Below are positions 22,985 through 34,590 of a DNA stretch of 64,000 nt, piece after piece; positions within the stretch are counted from its first letter, which is position 1; each line of letters opens with the position of its first letter. Origin of the DNA: Spinacia oleracea. Its lineage: Eukaryota > Streptophyta > Magnoliopsida > Caryophyllales > Amaranthaceae. The position numbers and the translations under genes are program-made. The stretch is taken from positions 115,231,157-115,295,156 of the forward strand of contig NC_079492.1 in NCBI RefSeq assembly GCF_020520425.1. The letters run 5' to 3'. The notes below the pieces were generated by a model. It did no database searches and had not been told where the DNA came from. It was given only the letters and a program-made list of their open reading frames with translations.

Positions 22985-25900
22985 ATGGGAAGTAATTCGT
23001 GGGTGTTCTTCTATGGGATGAATTTGGTACTAGTGTTTCATCTTCAGCTTGTTCTTCCTTGTTCTTCCCTTAATTCTGAAGGTGGGTAAATCAGTGATTC
23101 TGCTTCTTCAAAGGTTCAAATTAAATTTAATTTCTGGGTTTTTCTGGGGTTAAGCTGAAATGAATTGGATGTTGATTTTTTATTTTATTGACAGGGTTGG
23201 CTTTGTTGGAGTTTAAAGAAAAAGTTGTGAGAGATCCCTTTAACGCCCTTTCCAATTGGAATGATAAAGATGGTGATTTGGATCATTGTTCTTGGTTTGG
23301 AGTTTATTGCTCTGATGGCAATGTTATAATTCTGTATGTTAGTCTTGTCCCCTTTTCTTTATTTTCAGTATCTTTTTCTCTGTTTTCGGCAATTTTGATT
23401 TTAGAATTATGTTCATATTTTGGTTACTCAAATTGATTGATTTGTTTAATTTCTTGTATTTTTTTCAGTATTTAAGTAGATTTTATTCTTACCGCAATTG
23501 TCTCACATTGTAGTTAATTAGTCATGTTCTAGCAACTCAAATTGGCAATTTTTCTCATGTTTGTGTATTATTGTGTTTTTTTAAAAACTAGTGATGACTA
23601 ATGAATAATCCCTGCACTTTTTGTTCATATTCATATCACTATCATATTTTCCTCTACCATTGGTGAAATTAATCCCTAAAGGCCTAAACCAGTGATTTTC
23701 GACTCACAGGAATTTGAAGGATCTTTGTCTTGGAGGAACACTAGCATCTGAACTTGGAAATCTATCTCATATAAAATCAATGTAAGATAATAAGTTTGTT
23801 TTTATTTTGTTGATGGAATACTTACACTCCACTCTGTCTTTTCATTATTCTGGCCTTAGTGTAGTTTTGTAATTTTTTGTTCCTTTTAGTGATTTGTTTG
23901 TTGGCTTTGCTGTTTCTCTTTCTCATTATCAGTATATTGCGCAACAATTCCTTTGACGGCATCATTCCAAGTGAGATCGCTGACTTGGAAGAACTAGAAA
24001 TGTTAGACTTGGGTTACAACAATTTTAGCGGACAGCTCCCTTCTAATCTCGGGAACAACTTATCGCTGTCAATTCTGTGAGTAGATCCTGTTGCTATGCC
24101 TATGATTATCAAATGTTACAATAATCATTCTTGTTTGTATGTTTTTCTCTTTAGGGAGCTTCTATTAATCCATTTGTTTTTGTCTCTCCTTTGCATTTGA
24201 TACAGTCTACTGGACAACAACAATGACCTCGGTAGCTTATCTCCAGAGCTTAATCAGCTGCAGATGCTATCTGAACATCAAGTGGATGAGGATGATCTAC
24301 GTGCCTTTTCTGCTGAGGCATGCTGCAACAGCAAATCTTTTTCTTGGTGAGAGCCTATGAAATGATTTCATGTTAAATCTATCTGTCTTGCTATTTTAAA
24401 TTACCATCGAAATGATGGTTGAGGGGTTAATCTCCATATAAATAATATCAAATTGGGCTCAAGGATGACAAAAAACTATGGCCCTTTTCCGTTACAACGC
24501 CAGGACAAAATAAAACATCCTCTCCGTTTCTTTATGTTTCCGGAAATTGCCTTGTTGTTCTATTATAACCTGTACCTTGCTTCTTTACCAGGTATACTGG
24601 CCGGCCAGATAATTTTGTCGGAAGGAGCTTGCTGCAAGTGCCTGGTTTTCCAATTAGGAGGATTAGGAACAGAAGAGGACCTGCTACAGAACGACCAGTT
24701 CAAGCGCCATCTCCCTCCCCATCCCATTTGCACTCGCCATCTCCATCTCCATCTCCATCCCCTTCTCCTTTCTCATCACCGTCACCATCTCCATCGCCAT
24801 CAAGTGGCGTCTTTTCACCGGCGCTGGCTACGGCTCCTGTAATATTTGCTGACCCCCCTTCTCCAACACCAGCAGATCCACCTGTTGTTTCTGTATCACC
24901 AGCAGCACAAGCTGCTCCAGTGAATCGAGTTCAACACAACACTAGGAGCTCCAACTCAAATCATCATAGGGTTGTTATTTGGGTCTCTGTTGCCGGAGGC
25001 TCGATACTTCTAGTTATATCAGCAGTTGTCATTATCATCTGCAGAAGCAGTAAGATGGGTACTGTGAAACCTTGGGCCACAGGGCTAAGTGGACAGCTTC
25101 AAAAAGCATTTGTTTCAGGTGTGATATCCTTAAGTTGCTTCATCACTTATGCACCAACTACTGTTCCAGCATTTTTTTAACTGATTTTTTGGTTCTCCAG
25201 GTGTGCCCAAGCTCAAGAGAGTGGAACTTGAAGCAGCTTGTGAAGATTTCAGTAACATAATTGGCACTTTAAATGATGGGACTGTATATAAAGGTACTCT
25301 TTCTAGTGGCATTGAAATAGCTGTTGTGGCAAGTTCAGTGAAGTCTTCTGAGGAATGGTCAAGAAAATTGGAATCCCAGTTTAGGAAGAAGGTATTGATA
25401 CTTTGCACTGGCAATAAACCTATTCCTGCCTATAGTTGTTTCAGGTGAATCTAATTTGATTTTTTCCGCTTTGTTTACAGATAGAGACATTGTCAAAAGT
25501 GAACCATAAGAATTTCGTGAACCTTATTGGATTTTGTGAGGAGGAGAAGCCTTTTACTAGAATGATGGTTTTTGAGTATGCACCAAATGGAACTCTATTT
25601 GAGCATTTACACAGTGAGTTTCTCATCCGAACTAAATCTATTTTGAATAGCTAGTTTGTTTGTTTTCTTTGTTGGTGACAACTGACAAGTGAGTGCCTTG
25701 TCTGCAGTTCAAGAAGCTGAACGGTTGGATTGGAGGATGCGTCTACGTGTAGTTATGGGTATGGCATATTGCCTAGAACATATGCACCAGCTAAAACCAT
25801 CCATAACTCACAGGGACCTGCAGTCTTCATCCATATACCTTTCAGAAGATTATGCGACAAAAGTATCAGATTTTAGCTTCTGGACTGAGGGATCGAGGTC

Positions 25901-26306
25901 TAAAATGAGATCACCTTCCATGCAACTTTTAGAGGCAGCATTGACAGATACAGAGGGAAATGTATACAATTTTGGGGTTGTTTTGTTAGAAATAATTACT
26001 GGTAGGATGCCTTACATGGATGATAATTGCTCTGTAGCAGATTGGGTTTTCGAGTGCTTGGATAAAGATCACTTACCACATGATATCATAGATCCAACAT
26101 TATCCTCGTTTAAAATGGAGGAGGTCCAGAGATTATTTCACATCATAAAAGATTGTGTCCACCCTGATCCACGAGACAGACCGATTATGAAAAACGTTGC
26201 TGCACGTTTAAGAGAGATAACAGGTATGGGGCCTGATGTGGCAACTCCTAGGTTATCTCCTCTGTGGTGGGCGGAGCTTGAAGTTTTGTCCATGGATGGA
26301 AGTTAG
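22985..26306 (+). CDS. LRR receptor-like pseudokinase (At3g56050/MDIS1-MRH1 type)
   Basis: Nine exons join in frame with GT-AG borders: 22985-23081, 23195-23333, 23710-23781, 23933-24076, 24206-24346, 24592-25118, 25201-25391, 25481-25613, 25708-26306, giving about 680 residues. Order: hydrophobic signal peptide (MGSNSWVFFYGMNLVLVF); LRR N-terminal cap (ALSNW...DHCSWFGVYC); about three LRRs (LRNNSFDGIIPSEI, LGYNNFSGQLPSNL); a Ser-Pro-rich stalk near residues 236-272; one membrane span near 324-347; a cytoplasmic kinase-like domain. The catalytic set is degraded: the VAIK lysine is absent (IAVVASSV), HRDLKxxN reads HRDLQSSS, and DFG reads DFS. It is therefore probably a pseudokinase acting as a plasma-membrane co-receptor or scaffold, as in the small-LRR family that includes male discoverer and MRH1 proteins. 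The 72-nt LRR exon and overall layout fit that family. The exact orthologue is not decided. Confidence 0.9.
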
Positions 26307-27784
26307 AAGAGTTTACTCCTGTAAGTAAAATCCTAGCGTAAAGTTTTCTTTTACTTTTTTGCATGGTTATGGTTTTCATCTCAAAACCATAGCCATGGCC
26401 CATGGCCGCCCTAGATGATTCAAGTATAAAAAAACCAGTACTGGAACAGACCTATCTCGCCTTCTTGGACAGAACAGGTTTGTTTAGGGGATGTTAAACG
26501 TGTGATTTTTTGTATATACTCCGTAAATGAGAAAGAAGAGCTCTCTTGTGTTCAGCTACTCGGCTAGGGCTTGTCACTGTGACAATTAAGCTCATAAGCT
26601 GCCGCGAACTATTTTTAGGAAATGTATTCTTTATCCGATTTAAGCTCATTGTTTGATTCTTTAAATTTATTTTTCAATGTAGGTTTACTTCTTGAACATG
26701 TTTCATAACTGAGACAGGTTCTTGTTTACAAAGTCTTTTCTTTAGAAGAGGTTCTACAGACAGTAAAAGAATCAGACGAATTCCCTGAAGACCTTGTTTA
26801 AAAATTCTGCGTTTGATAAAATATGGTACAACTATTTAATTAAGTGACGGCGAGATATAGAATTAGTACAACTATTTAATGCGCAATATTTTTCTAACAT
26901 TTAAGCAAATATTCATGTATGTTGATCTTAAATGACAAATTCGGAAAAGGGCGATCTTTGCGTTGCGTAAGAGATGTAGGTCAAAGTATGACTAGATAAA
27001 ATGTGATTCCCAAACTAATGTTAATATGTTATGTGAAGTATTATTCAAGTTAAGAGGTAATACAATATGAAACGCAAATCGGAAGCGTTCTGTAAATTTG
27101 ACCTTTTCTGTGGACTTTATTGATTAATGAAGGAATTTTTGTTCATCATTTGCATCTGAAGATTAATTAATATTAAGGAAGATCACATGGTGGCGGATTT
27201 GAAGAGGGTTGTTTGTTTGCTACTATAATACTACGTAGTATATAAATGTGACAAATTGCATTAGTATAATGTAAAATGACATTACTAAGTTGCAGAGTAC
27301 ACACTTTGCTTTATAAAAGTTGTACTCTACCAACTTATTAATATGACAAATTAACAATGAATAATCACCGCCACTTCACAAAAATATTCAACACCGTGGC
27401 ACCGGCAAAGAATTCTGCCTGTTTCAGACGAGACATCAGGCCGAGAAGGGCAAGAAGCCGAGAACCATTCATGCTAAAATTGAATGATGCAGCAAGTAAA
27501 ATCACTGGAGACGAGTAGCTTTACTTTTTCTACTTTGTATTTTGTAACACATATACAATCACAGGCACCAAAACTTCGGTATTGTCAACAACACAGGATA
27601 TACACATATTTATATACATATATTGATATACACAAAACATTCTAGGCATCAAAATTAATTTTTTTACCTTAATCCTAGAGTAATTCCTGCCTTCCTTCAA
27701 CTCTCGGTCACAGGATCTGACGTAAGTAAACTTTGCGAACCACATAAACGTTTTTTGAGTAACACCTCTACCATACACTATAAC
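26307..27784. other. Intergenic sequence between convergent genes; probable 3'UTRs
   Basis: The receptor-like gene (+) and the PPR-like gene (-) converge here, so both 3'UTRs and polyadenylation sites should lie within it. Nothing else is recognised; several short open frames are uninformative. Confidence 0.45.
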
Positions 27785-29748
27785 CTATACCGTCTTCAAA
27801 ATCCAAAGCCTATACTTCTTTATATACATATATACGAGACAAGGTCCGATCAAGTCCGCATCTGATAGGCGCTTGCACAGCCTAAGATAGATCTCTGAGT
27901 TCCCAGTTTGCTGTATCATTCTTCTGAGACCCTGCAGAACAGCCACCCGGTCTAAGTAATCTGGATGTATTCCTGAATCAAGCATTTTGGCTAATGTTCC
28001 TGCAGCATCCACATAATTCCCACCTTTGATATAGCCTCTGAGCAACCAAGATAAGGTTTTCTTTTTAGATGAAGAGCTTGTAGCTTCTAATGTAGTCAGT
28101 AGTCTAGAAACAGCTCCATCTTCTCTCTGAGAGGCGCAGATGGCTAAAACTATGTCATAAAAGTACCTCTCAACCTCCTTGCCTAAAAGCTTCATCTCCC
28201 ACAACTGTCTTTCGGCATCAAGCCCACGACCAGCACAAATATGCATAGCAAGGAGCTTCTCGTGAACTAAACTAAGCACTGATGTGTTTCCTTCCTGAAT
28301 CAACCAACTCGATAGTAGGATCCCTTCATCTAGAAGATCACACTGATGCTTCTCAACAAGCTTAATACTTTCTTCATCTAGCTCAGCAACAAGACCAGCC
28401 CTAGAATAACCCTTTAGTTTACGCAATGCTTTTGCAACTTCATTCATCTCTTTCACCACAGCCGTCATTGCGATCAGATAGCTGTAAGTTTCAGGATTCA
28501 ACCCACTTTCCTTCAAACGAATCACCAGTTTCACAGAGTCCCTGTAATCTCCTTTCTCCTAAAAGAAAAAAAACAAGAAGGCTAAAACAACAAGTAACCT
28601 TAAATGGAGGGCGTGAATCATCATTCACACGTATCTCTGATCATGGTACCTAAGCAAAGGTTTCATTTTCTTGCAACAATCTTCATCATAAAGTGTTCAC
28701 GGCCATTTGAAGTTGATCCATTTGCATAATTTTAAGAAAGTACTACAGAGTATAGAACACAGTTTTCTGCATTTTCTATTAATTAAGGATATTAAGCAAC
28801 AACAAGAGAAGGTTCTTAGACAAAATCATCAATTCTATTGGACGTCATATATGGAGATATATCTGAAAGTTGGAAATGTTCATCGTTCTTAAACAGCCCA
28901 TATTTCCCTAGCCCTGAAATTTATAAGTAATACGTAGCTACTTGTAATATGACTTATGAATCTATGATAGATAGAATTCAATATTAGACAGAAATAGAAA
29001 AAAGAAATCTTACCATCATCTTCCAAGCAAGGTAGCCAGCAGGGCCTCCCCTGCGTAAATCATCCCCATTATCCTCTAAAGCCATGATTCCGCGTCTCAA
29101 TACCTCCTCAACAAAAGAAACTGCTTGACCTGTCTTCCCCGAGTCCCAGTAAACAGAAATGGCTTTCTCCATCATACTAAAATTGGGTTTCAGACCAACA
29201 CAATCCATGTCAACCAAAAGATCAACCACTTCCCCAACTTCCTTTTCAGCTTCAATCATATTTTTAATCCACCCACACATAATTGAAACCATCAACTCCA
29301 TCGTCTCCTTGTCTACGCGATTCTCTTTCTTCAACCACTCAAACACCTCTAATGCACACCAAGAATCCCTCCCCTCCTGTGAAAAATACACCAACACCAG
29401 CTGCAACTCTCGGGCCGACAATCGGTCATTCATTTCTTCAAGAACATCCGATGGTTCCCTTGCCATCCGCTCTAATTCTTCTATTGCTTCAAAGAACTCT
29501 TCACTCATTTCATCCTCCTCCCCGCTAGTCAAAACTCGGTCCAACTCAACCGAGTTAAAGAGCCTAAACTCTCTAGCTTTAGTCCGAATTGAGACTACAG
29601 ATTTCAGCCTTTTATCACAGTTTTGAGTAATCGAAACCCTAGAGCATGCTTCAATCCTCAAGTTCTTAAACGCAACAAGGTCTTTCCACCTAGGGTAAGA
29701 TGATTCTAAACAATAGCTTAACGGAGCAAACCCAATTGCATTCACCAT
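27785..29748 (-). CDS. PPR-superfamily (short, organelle-type) protein
   Basis: Two exons, 29014-29748 and 27785-28558, join in phase 0 across a GT-AG intron to about 502 residues. The first true ATG (MVNAIGFAPL) is at 29748; an open frame begins two codons upstream at a GTG. The N-terminus is basic and Ser-rich with an acidic stretch only after residue 70, as in a plastid or mitochondrial transit peptide. The body is helical. Degenerate 35-residue PPR-like units are visible (LKESGLNPETYSYLIAMTA; LRGYIKGGNYVDAAGTLAKM followed by DSGIHPDY). Length and layout resemble small plant PPR proteins such as Arabidopsis At2g17033, from memory and unconfirmed. Such proteins bind organellar RNA, but the target here is unknown. 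A leader intron with an internal duplication lies upstream. Confidence 0.75.
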
Positions 29749-29782
29749 TTTCACAATTTCAAGAGAAACCCAGAAAATAACC

Positions 29783-30300
29783 TAAAAGATAAAACCCACC
29801 ACTTAAAATTAGAAACCCAGAAAACAATTTACAACAAAATCAAAACTTCAGAATTTTGGGGAATAAACTGGAATTCAATTGAAAAACCCTGTTGGAGATT
29901 GATGAATATATATAAACTTAATCATATATATACAAAATTGCACATGAAATTAGGCAGAATTATCCAAAAAACAAATGATATTGGATAGTGAAACTCCACC
30001 TACCAGAAAAATTAAGAAATATTTAAAGATAAAACCCACCACTTAATTAAAAATCCAGAAAACAATCTACAACAAAAATCAAAATTGAGGATTTCGGGGA
30101 ATAAAATGGACTTCAATTGAAAAAATCAGTCAGAGATTGATGAATAAAAGTAACTTTGATCATGCAAAGATAAAATTGTACATGAAATTAGGCAGAATTA
30201 TCCAAAAAAAAAACCAAATGATATTGGATATTGAAACTCCACCAACTAGCAAATTAGGAAAATTAAAAAATATTTAGAGAGCGAGAAATGAGGAACATAC
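29783..30300 (-). other. Probable 5'UTR intron of the PPR-like gene
   Basis: On the minus strand a donor TTTG|GTATGTTCC (about 30300) and an acceptor CTTTTAG|GTTATTTT (about 29783) bracket AT-rich sequence. This would give a leader exon near 30301-30360, spliced about 30 nt before the ATG. Inferred from splice motifs only. Confidence 0.5.
29788..30275. repeat. Tandem duplication (about 240 bp x 2) in the leader intron
   Basis: Copies at 29788-30027 and 30028-30275 both begin GATAAAACCCACCACTTAA. They share GAAATTAGGCAGAATTATCC and GATATTGGATA...GAAACTCCACC. They differ by scattered substitutions and small indels, so the duplication is not very recent. Confidence 0.75.
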
Positions 30301-30652
30301 CAAACATAAGCCAAAGAATGATGAAGGTTGAGTTCAATCAGCTCTTCCGGACCCTAAAAAACCCCAATTGCCATGCCCTTTAACTACCGGCGTGAGCCAA
30401 AATAGTGGAAATTGGATAAATTAAAAATTAGATAATGTAGTTTTCTACAATTTCTGCGGTTTTGTTTCTGTCTGATTTTGGGGTGTTGTGGTAGAATGTA
30501 TGTAGACCGTAAACGTGGGCCAATTGGAGCTACTACTACTTGCCTACTTGGTAATGGATATTTCCCATTGACGGCTACTTTGGAGAAAATGGTAATTTTG
30601 GCGACTCTACCAGGGATTTCAATACGATACAACACAAATTCTTATTTACAAT

Positions 30653-30937
30653 GGTTGTACAATAAATATTGTACACTAGAGTAAAAGTTAACTCAAAATG
30701 CTTAAAAGTCAAGCTTATATATGTAAAAGTTATCTATTTTTTAGTGATTTTTTTTTTCATTTTAATAAAACTTATTTCTTCAAAATCACTAATAATGTAT
30801 AAAATTAATCATATAACCCTTTAAAATGTTTATCTATCAACTTTTTTTTACTAATATAAAAGTTAATTAAAACTAGGTTAAAGTTACAAGAAAATGAGTA
30901 AAAGTTATATTGGTGTACAATAAAGTTATTGTGCACC
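30653..30937. mobile_element. Possible MITE with GGT(T/G)GTACAATAA-type ends
   Basis: Left GGTTGTACAATAAATATTGT and right GGTGTACAATAAAGTTATTG...GCACC are imperfectly inverted, each near a GTAAAAGTTA tract. AT-rich, no coding frame, TSD not clear. Confidence 0.35.
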
Positions 30938-31192
30938 TTGTGCGCGCAAGACCTTTTGACGATACAAACCAAGATACGAGTTTTTTTTTGTTTCTCCACA
31001 CGTGATATGAGGTTGGAGAGGGGGCATGCTGTGATGTATGAGCAAACACATCACAGGGGTATTTTCGTAAATTTACACCAACATCAAACAAATTAGGAAT
31101 ATGACAAAATGAATAGGACAATCAGAAAAGGACAAAATTAATAAATAAAAGAGAAGAGAATGACAGAAAAAGAGGAGAGAGAAAGTGACATG

Positions 31193-31327
31193 AAGTACCA
31201 TTTCTCTTTTACAATGTACCATTCTTTAAAAATCAAGTACCATTTTCTTTTAAAATGTACCATTCTTTAAAAAACAAGTACCATTTTTTAACAAAACACC
31301 ATTTGTTTTTTTACAAAATGTCATTCT
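31193..31327. repeat. About 41-bp tandem repeats, MULE target region
   Basis: Three imperfect copies of AAGTACCATTTTCTTTTAAAATGTACCATTCTTTAAAAA-like units. The MULE target site (TATTTAAAA) lies directly after them, and ATACCATTTC resumes beyond the MULE at 46919, so the element landed in or beside this AT-rich array. Confidence 0.65.
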
Positions 31328-31692
31328 TATTTAAAACGGCTTTTTCATGAAATGCCCTGAGGTTTGCAATAATGCACCAAATACATCTGCGCATTTCAAA
31401 ATTCATAAAATACCCCTATTTACTCAAAACTGTTCACCAAATACCCCTATTATGACTTTCTGTTAGTCCTCCGTTAAGTCATGTTTAAAATTCATAAAAT
31501 GTACCTAAATATAAAGGTTTTGCATAGTATACACCTATTTGTAAAGTTCTTTGCACCAAATACCCAAACTTCATAATTTGAATCCAACGGCTAGTTTTAA
31601 TACAATATAGCCGTTATGTTCATGCTGCCTATAAGTAAGGCTGTTGTTCACTTGACTTGCTCCATGTTTAGCCCTCTATTTCCTAAATAGCC

Positions 31693-32097
31693 ATGAGTTC
31701 TAATTCCAAAACCGGATCCTCTTCCATCCCAAATTTGTCATACCTAAGAGTTCCAAATAAAAACTGCAATTGTGGGAGAAGATTTGCAATTAGGAGCTCG
31801 GAAACGGCTAAAAATCCGCAAAAGCTTTACTACAAGTGTGATCCTTGTGATAATTTCAAGTGGTGCAAAGGTTTTGTTGAGCAGACATTTGATGAAGCTC
31901 AAAGCAAGGGAAACAGAGCTGATGAAAACAGGGGAATGCAAGAAGAAAACAGGGGAATGCAAGAAGGAAGCAGGGGAATGCATGAAGAGTTGAAGCTATT
32001 GAAGAAGAAACTTAAACAACAGAAACAACAATTCAAGTTTGCAATAAAAATTCGTGTAATAATGTTTGCATTTCTAATTTGGATAGCAATGAAGTAG
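31693..32097 (+). CDS. GRF zinc-finger protein with coiled coil and membrane segment, encoded by the MULE
   Basis: 134 residues, ATG at 31693, uninterrupted. Residues about 25-65 form a GRF-type zinc finger (CNCGRRFAIRSSET, then NPQKLYYKC and FKWCKGF). The GRF finger is a nucleic-acid-binding module also found in NEIL3, TOP3A and APE2. Three near-identical NRGMQE-type repeats (ENRGMQE, ENRGMQE, GSRGMHE) lead into a Lys/Gln-rich helix (LKLLKKKLKQQKQQFKF) and a hydrophobic C-terminus (VIMFAFLIWIA). A TATA-like CCTATAAGTAAGG lies about 60 bp upstream, inside the TIR-proximal region. Short GRF ORFs are seen in plant MULE debris; their role in transposition is not known to me. It converges with the transposase gene. 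Confidence 0.75.
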   Translation: MSSNSKTGSSSIPNLSYLRVPNKNCNCGRRFAIRSSETAKNPQKLYYKCDPCDNFKWCKGFVEQTFDEAQSKGNRADENRGMQEENRGMQEGSRGMHEELKLLKKKLKQQKQQFKFAIKIRVIMFAFLIWIAMK

Positions 32098-33170
32098 AGT
32101 TGTAACAAATTTCAAGCAATAACATGACTTGTTTAAGCATATGAGATTTACAAAAACTGATTTCTAAGTGGACAAATGCCATTGAAACTGCACAAAATCA
32201 TCTTGTTTAAGCACTTGTGTTCTTTCCAAAAAGTTATACTAACTGTAAATTGCCTAAGCTATTTTAACTTTGTGCACCTACAATTCACCAAAAACTGACT
32301 AACTTTTAACTTTGTGCATGGTTAAGTTGCTGTGTTTGCTCTTTTCCTCCCCCTTGGACCCCCTTGTGATGTACTTGCTCCTGCTGCTGCTGAAGTGCTT
32401 GGTCCAGTGCTTGGTCCTCCATTCTTACATGTCCTTGAGTTATGACCAAACTCCCTGCACTTTCCACATTTCACATTGTTGTTCCTCTTCCCCTTCCTGG
32501 GTTCATTTGGTCCTCTCTTTCTCTTCTTAGCAGGTCTGCCAGCTTGTCTTTTGATGACTGGAGGCTGAATGGTAGGGAGAGAAAAGTTAGGCCACTGTGT
32601 TGGGTCTGACATGGGGTGAATGTGGTCTGCATATGTAAGCTTGTATGCAGCAGACTTGAAGAATGGGGAGACAAAATCAATGGGGTTCAGCCTTTGGTCA
32701 TAAATCACCCTTAGTGCATGCTTGCAGGGGATTCCAGAAATTTGCCACTTCCCACACCCACATCTTCTAGTTGATAACCTGATGGGGAAGTTCACATGTG
32801 CATCTCTGACTTCAAATTCCCCCCCACCACAGGCTGTAGCATAGCAGAACCTAGACTCTCCTGTTCTTTCATCCACCTCTTTCTTGGCATACTCAGTCAA
32901 CTGACCATCCTCCATATCAATTGCCATGTCAAATCTTGCCCCAACCCTCTCCATACACCACTTTCTGATTGCTGTACAACAACACAACAACATTATACAC
33001 ATAACATCACAAACATCAGAAAATAAAGGAACAGAACATGAAGTGGTGAGCTATACCTTCCAACAATGAGAATACAGGCATGTCTCTGTATGGTTTTTTG
33101 CATGCATTGAATGACTCCACAAAGTTTGTTGTGTTGTGATCACAACAAACAGCAGGGTCAAACATATGCC

Positions 33171-33175
33171 TGGAC
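33171..33175. repeat. Target-site duplication of the nested Copia element (left)
   Basis: TGGAC, repeated at 43531-43535. Removing the element and one copy rejoins the transposase codons EQW-S-RHMF in frame. Confidence 0.95.
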
Positions 33176-34570
33176 TGTTAGGTTATGATACATATGACAA
33201 TTCATAAATCATGCGGAAAAACCATTAAGCCAGGAAAACATATTATTTACACATAATCATTTAGCATAGTTAAGATGCATACTCTTTGTTGCGTGCCTTC
33301 CCTAGCTGCGCCCGAACCGAACAAGAACAAGTCTTTAGGACTCCAAGTGTCGTCCCTCCGTAGATAGTCCACAGCACGTCCGGATCCGCCTTAAGATTGA
33401 CCAACTAGAATCGCCCTTAAGGTACTCTGAATTTTCGGAACTTTATAGGCAATTGTATGACTGAATTTTGCTCTCAAAAACTCACTTTGAATACTTGAAT
33501 GCTCGATGTAAATATGTGACCCTAGGCACCTATTTATAGAGTTATGGAAAAGGATTTGGAATCCTATTAGGATACTAATTTATTTAATTATAATCCTACT
33601 AGGACTCTAATTAAATAAACTAAATCTTTTAGGATTAGATTTAATCATATGACAAATCCCGGTAGCTTTAGGATTCGAGCAGCACACAAACACACACGCA
33701 CGCACAGCAGCCCACGAGGGGCGCCATGCGCGTGCGCGCAGCCCGCGTGCTCGCAGCCCACTGCCGCAATCCCACACGCTGCCGTAGCCTTGGCGCGCAC
33801 TGGGCCTGCCTTGCGGTGGGCCTGGCGCAGCCTTGGCTGGTGCGTTTGTGGCGCGCTGGCTTGCTGGGCGATGGCCCGGCTTCGTGCTGGGCCTTCGTCT
33901 GGCAGGCCTCGTCCGATGCTAATTCGTACGATACGCTTCCGATTAATTTCCCGATTCCGGAATTCATTTCCGATACGAACAATATTCAACATTTCCGATT
34001 CCGGAATCAATTTCCGTTTCGAACAAATATTTAATATTTCCGTTTCCGGAATTATTTTCCGATTCCGATAATATTTTTGATTCTGACAATATTTCCGTTT
34101 CCGGCAATATTTCCGATTCCGGCAATATTTCCATTTCCGATAATATTTTCCGATACGTACCATGTTTCCGTTTCCGGCAACATCTACGACTTGAATAATA
34201 TTTATATTTCCGATACGATCCATATTTCCGTTTCCGGCAATATCATCGTTTCCGGAGTATTCATTTCTTGCCTGTAACGATCTCAGCTCCCACTGAAACC
34301 AAGATCCGTCGATTTCGAATATCCATAGATGGAGTATTTAATGCCATTAAATACTTGATCCGTTTACGTACTATTTGTGTGACCCTACGGGTTCAGTCAA
34401 GAGTAAGCTGTGGATTAATATCATTAATTCCACTTGGACTGAAGCGGCCTCTAGCTAGGCATTCAGCTCACTTGATCTCACTGAATTATTAACTTGTTAA
34501 TTAATACTGAACCGCATTTATTAGACTTAACATTGAATGCATACTTGGACCAAGGGCATTATTTCCTTCA
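33176..34570 (-). repeat. 3' LTR of the nested Copia element
   Basis: 1395 bp, TGTTAGG...CTTCA. It contains a GC-rich block (about 33690-33905) and the 18-bp TTTCC-rich minisatellite (about 33945-34260). TATTTATA at 33531-33538 is the inverted TATA box. Confidence 0.95.
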
Positions 34571-34590
34571 GTGTCCCACTTGTCCTTAGG
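34571..34590 (-). promoter_or_regulatory. Polypurine tract of the nested Copia element
   Basis: On the minus strand AAGGACAAGTGGGACAC directly abuts the 3' LTR. The equivalent tract precedes the LTR at 275 in the window-start element. Confidence 0.65.

Noticed and set aside
29159-29626. 155-residue Ser-rich plus-strand frame
   Set aside because: Antisense of exon 1 of the PPR-like gene.
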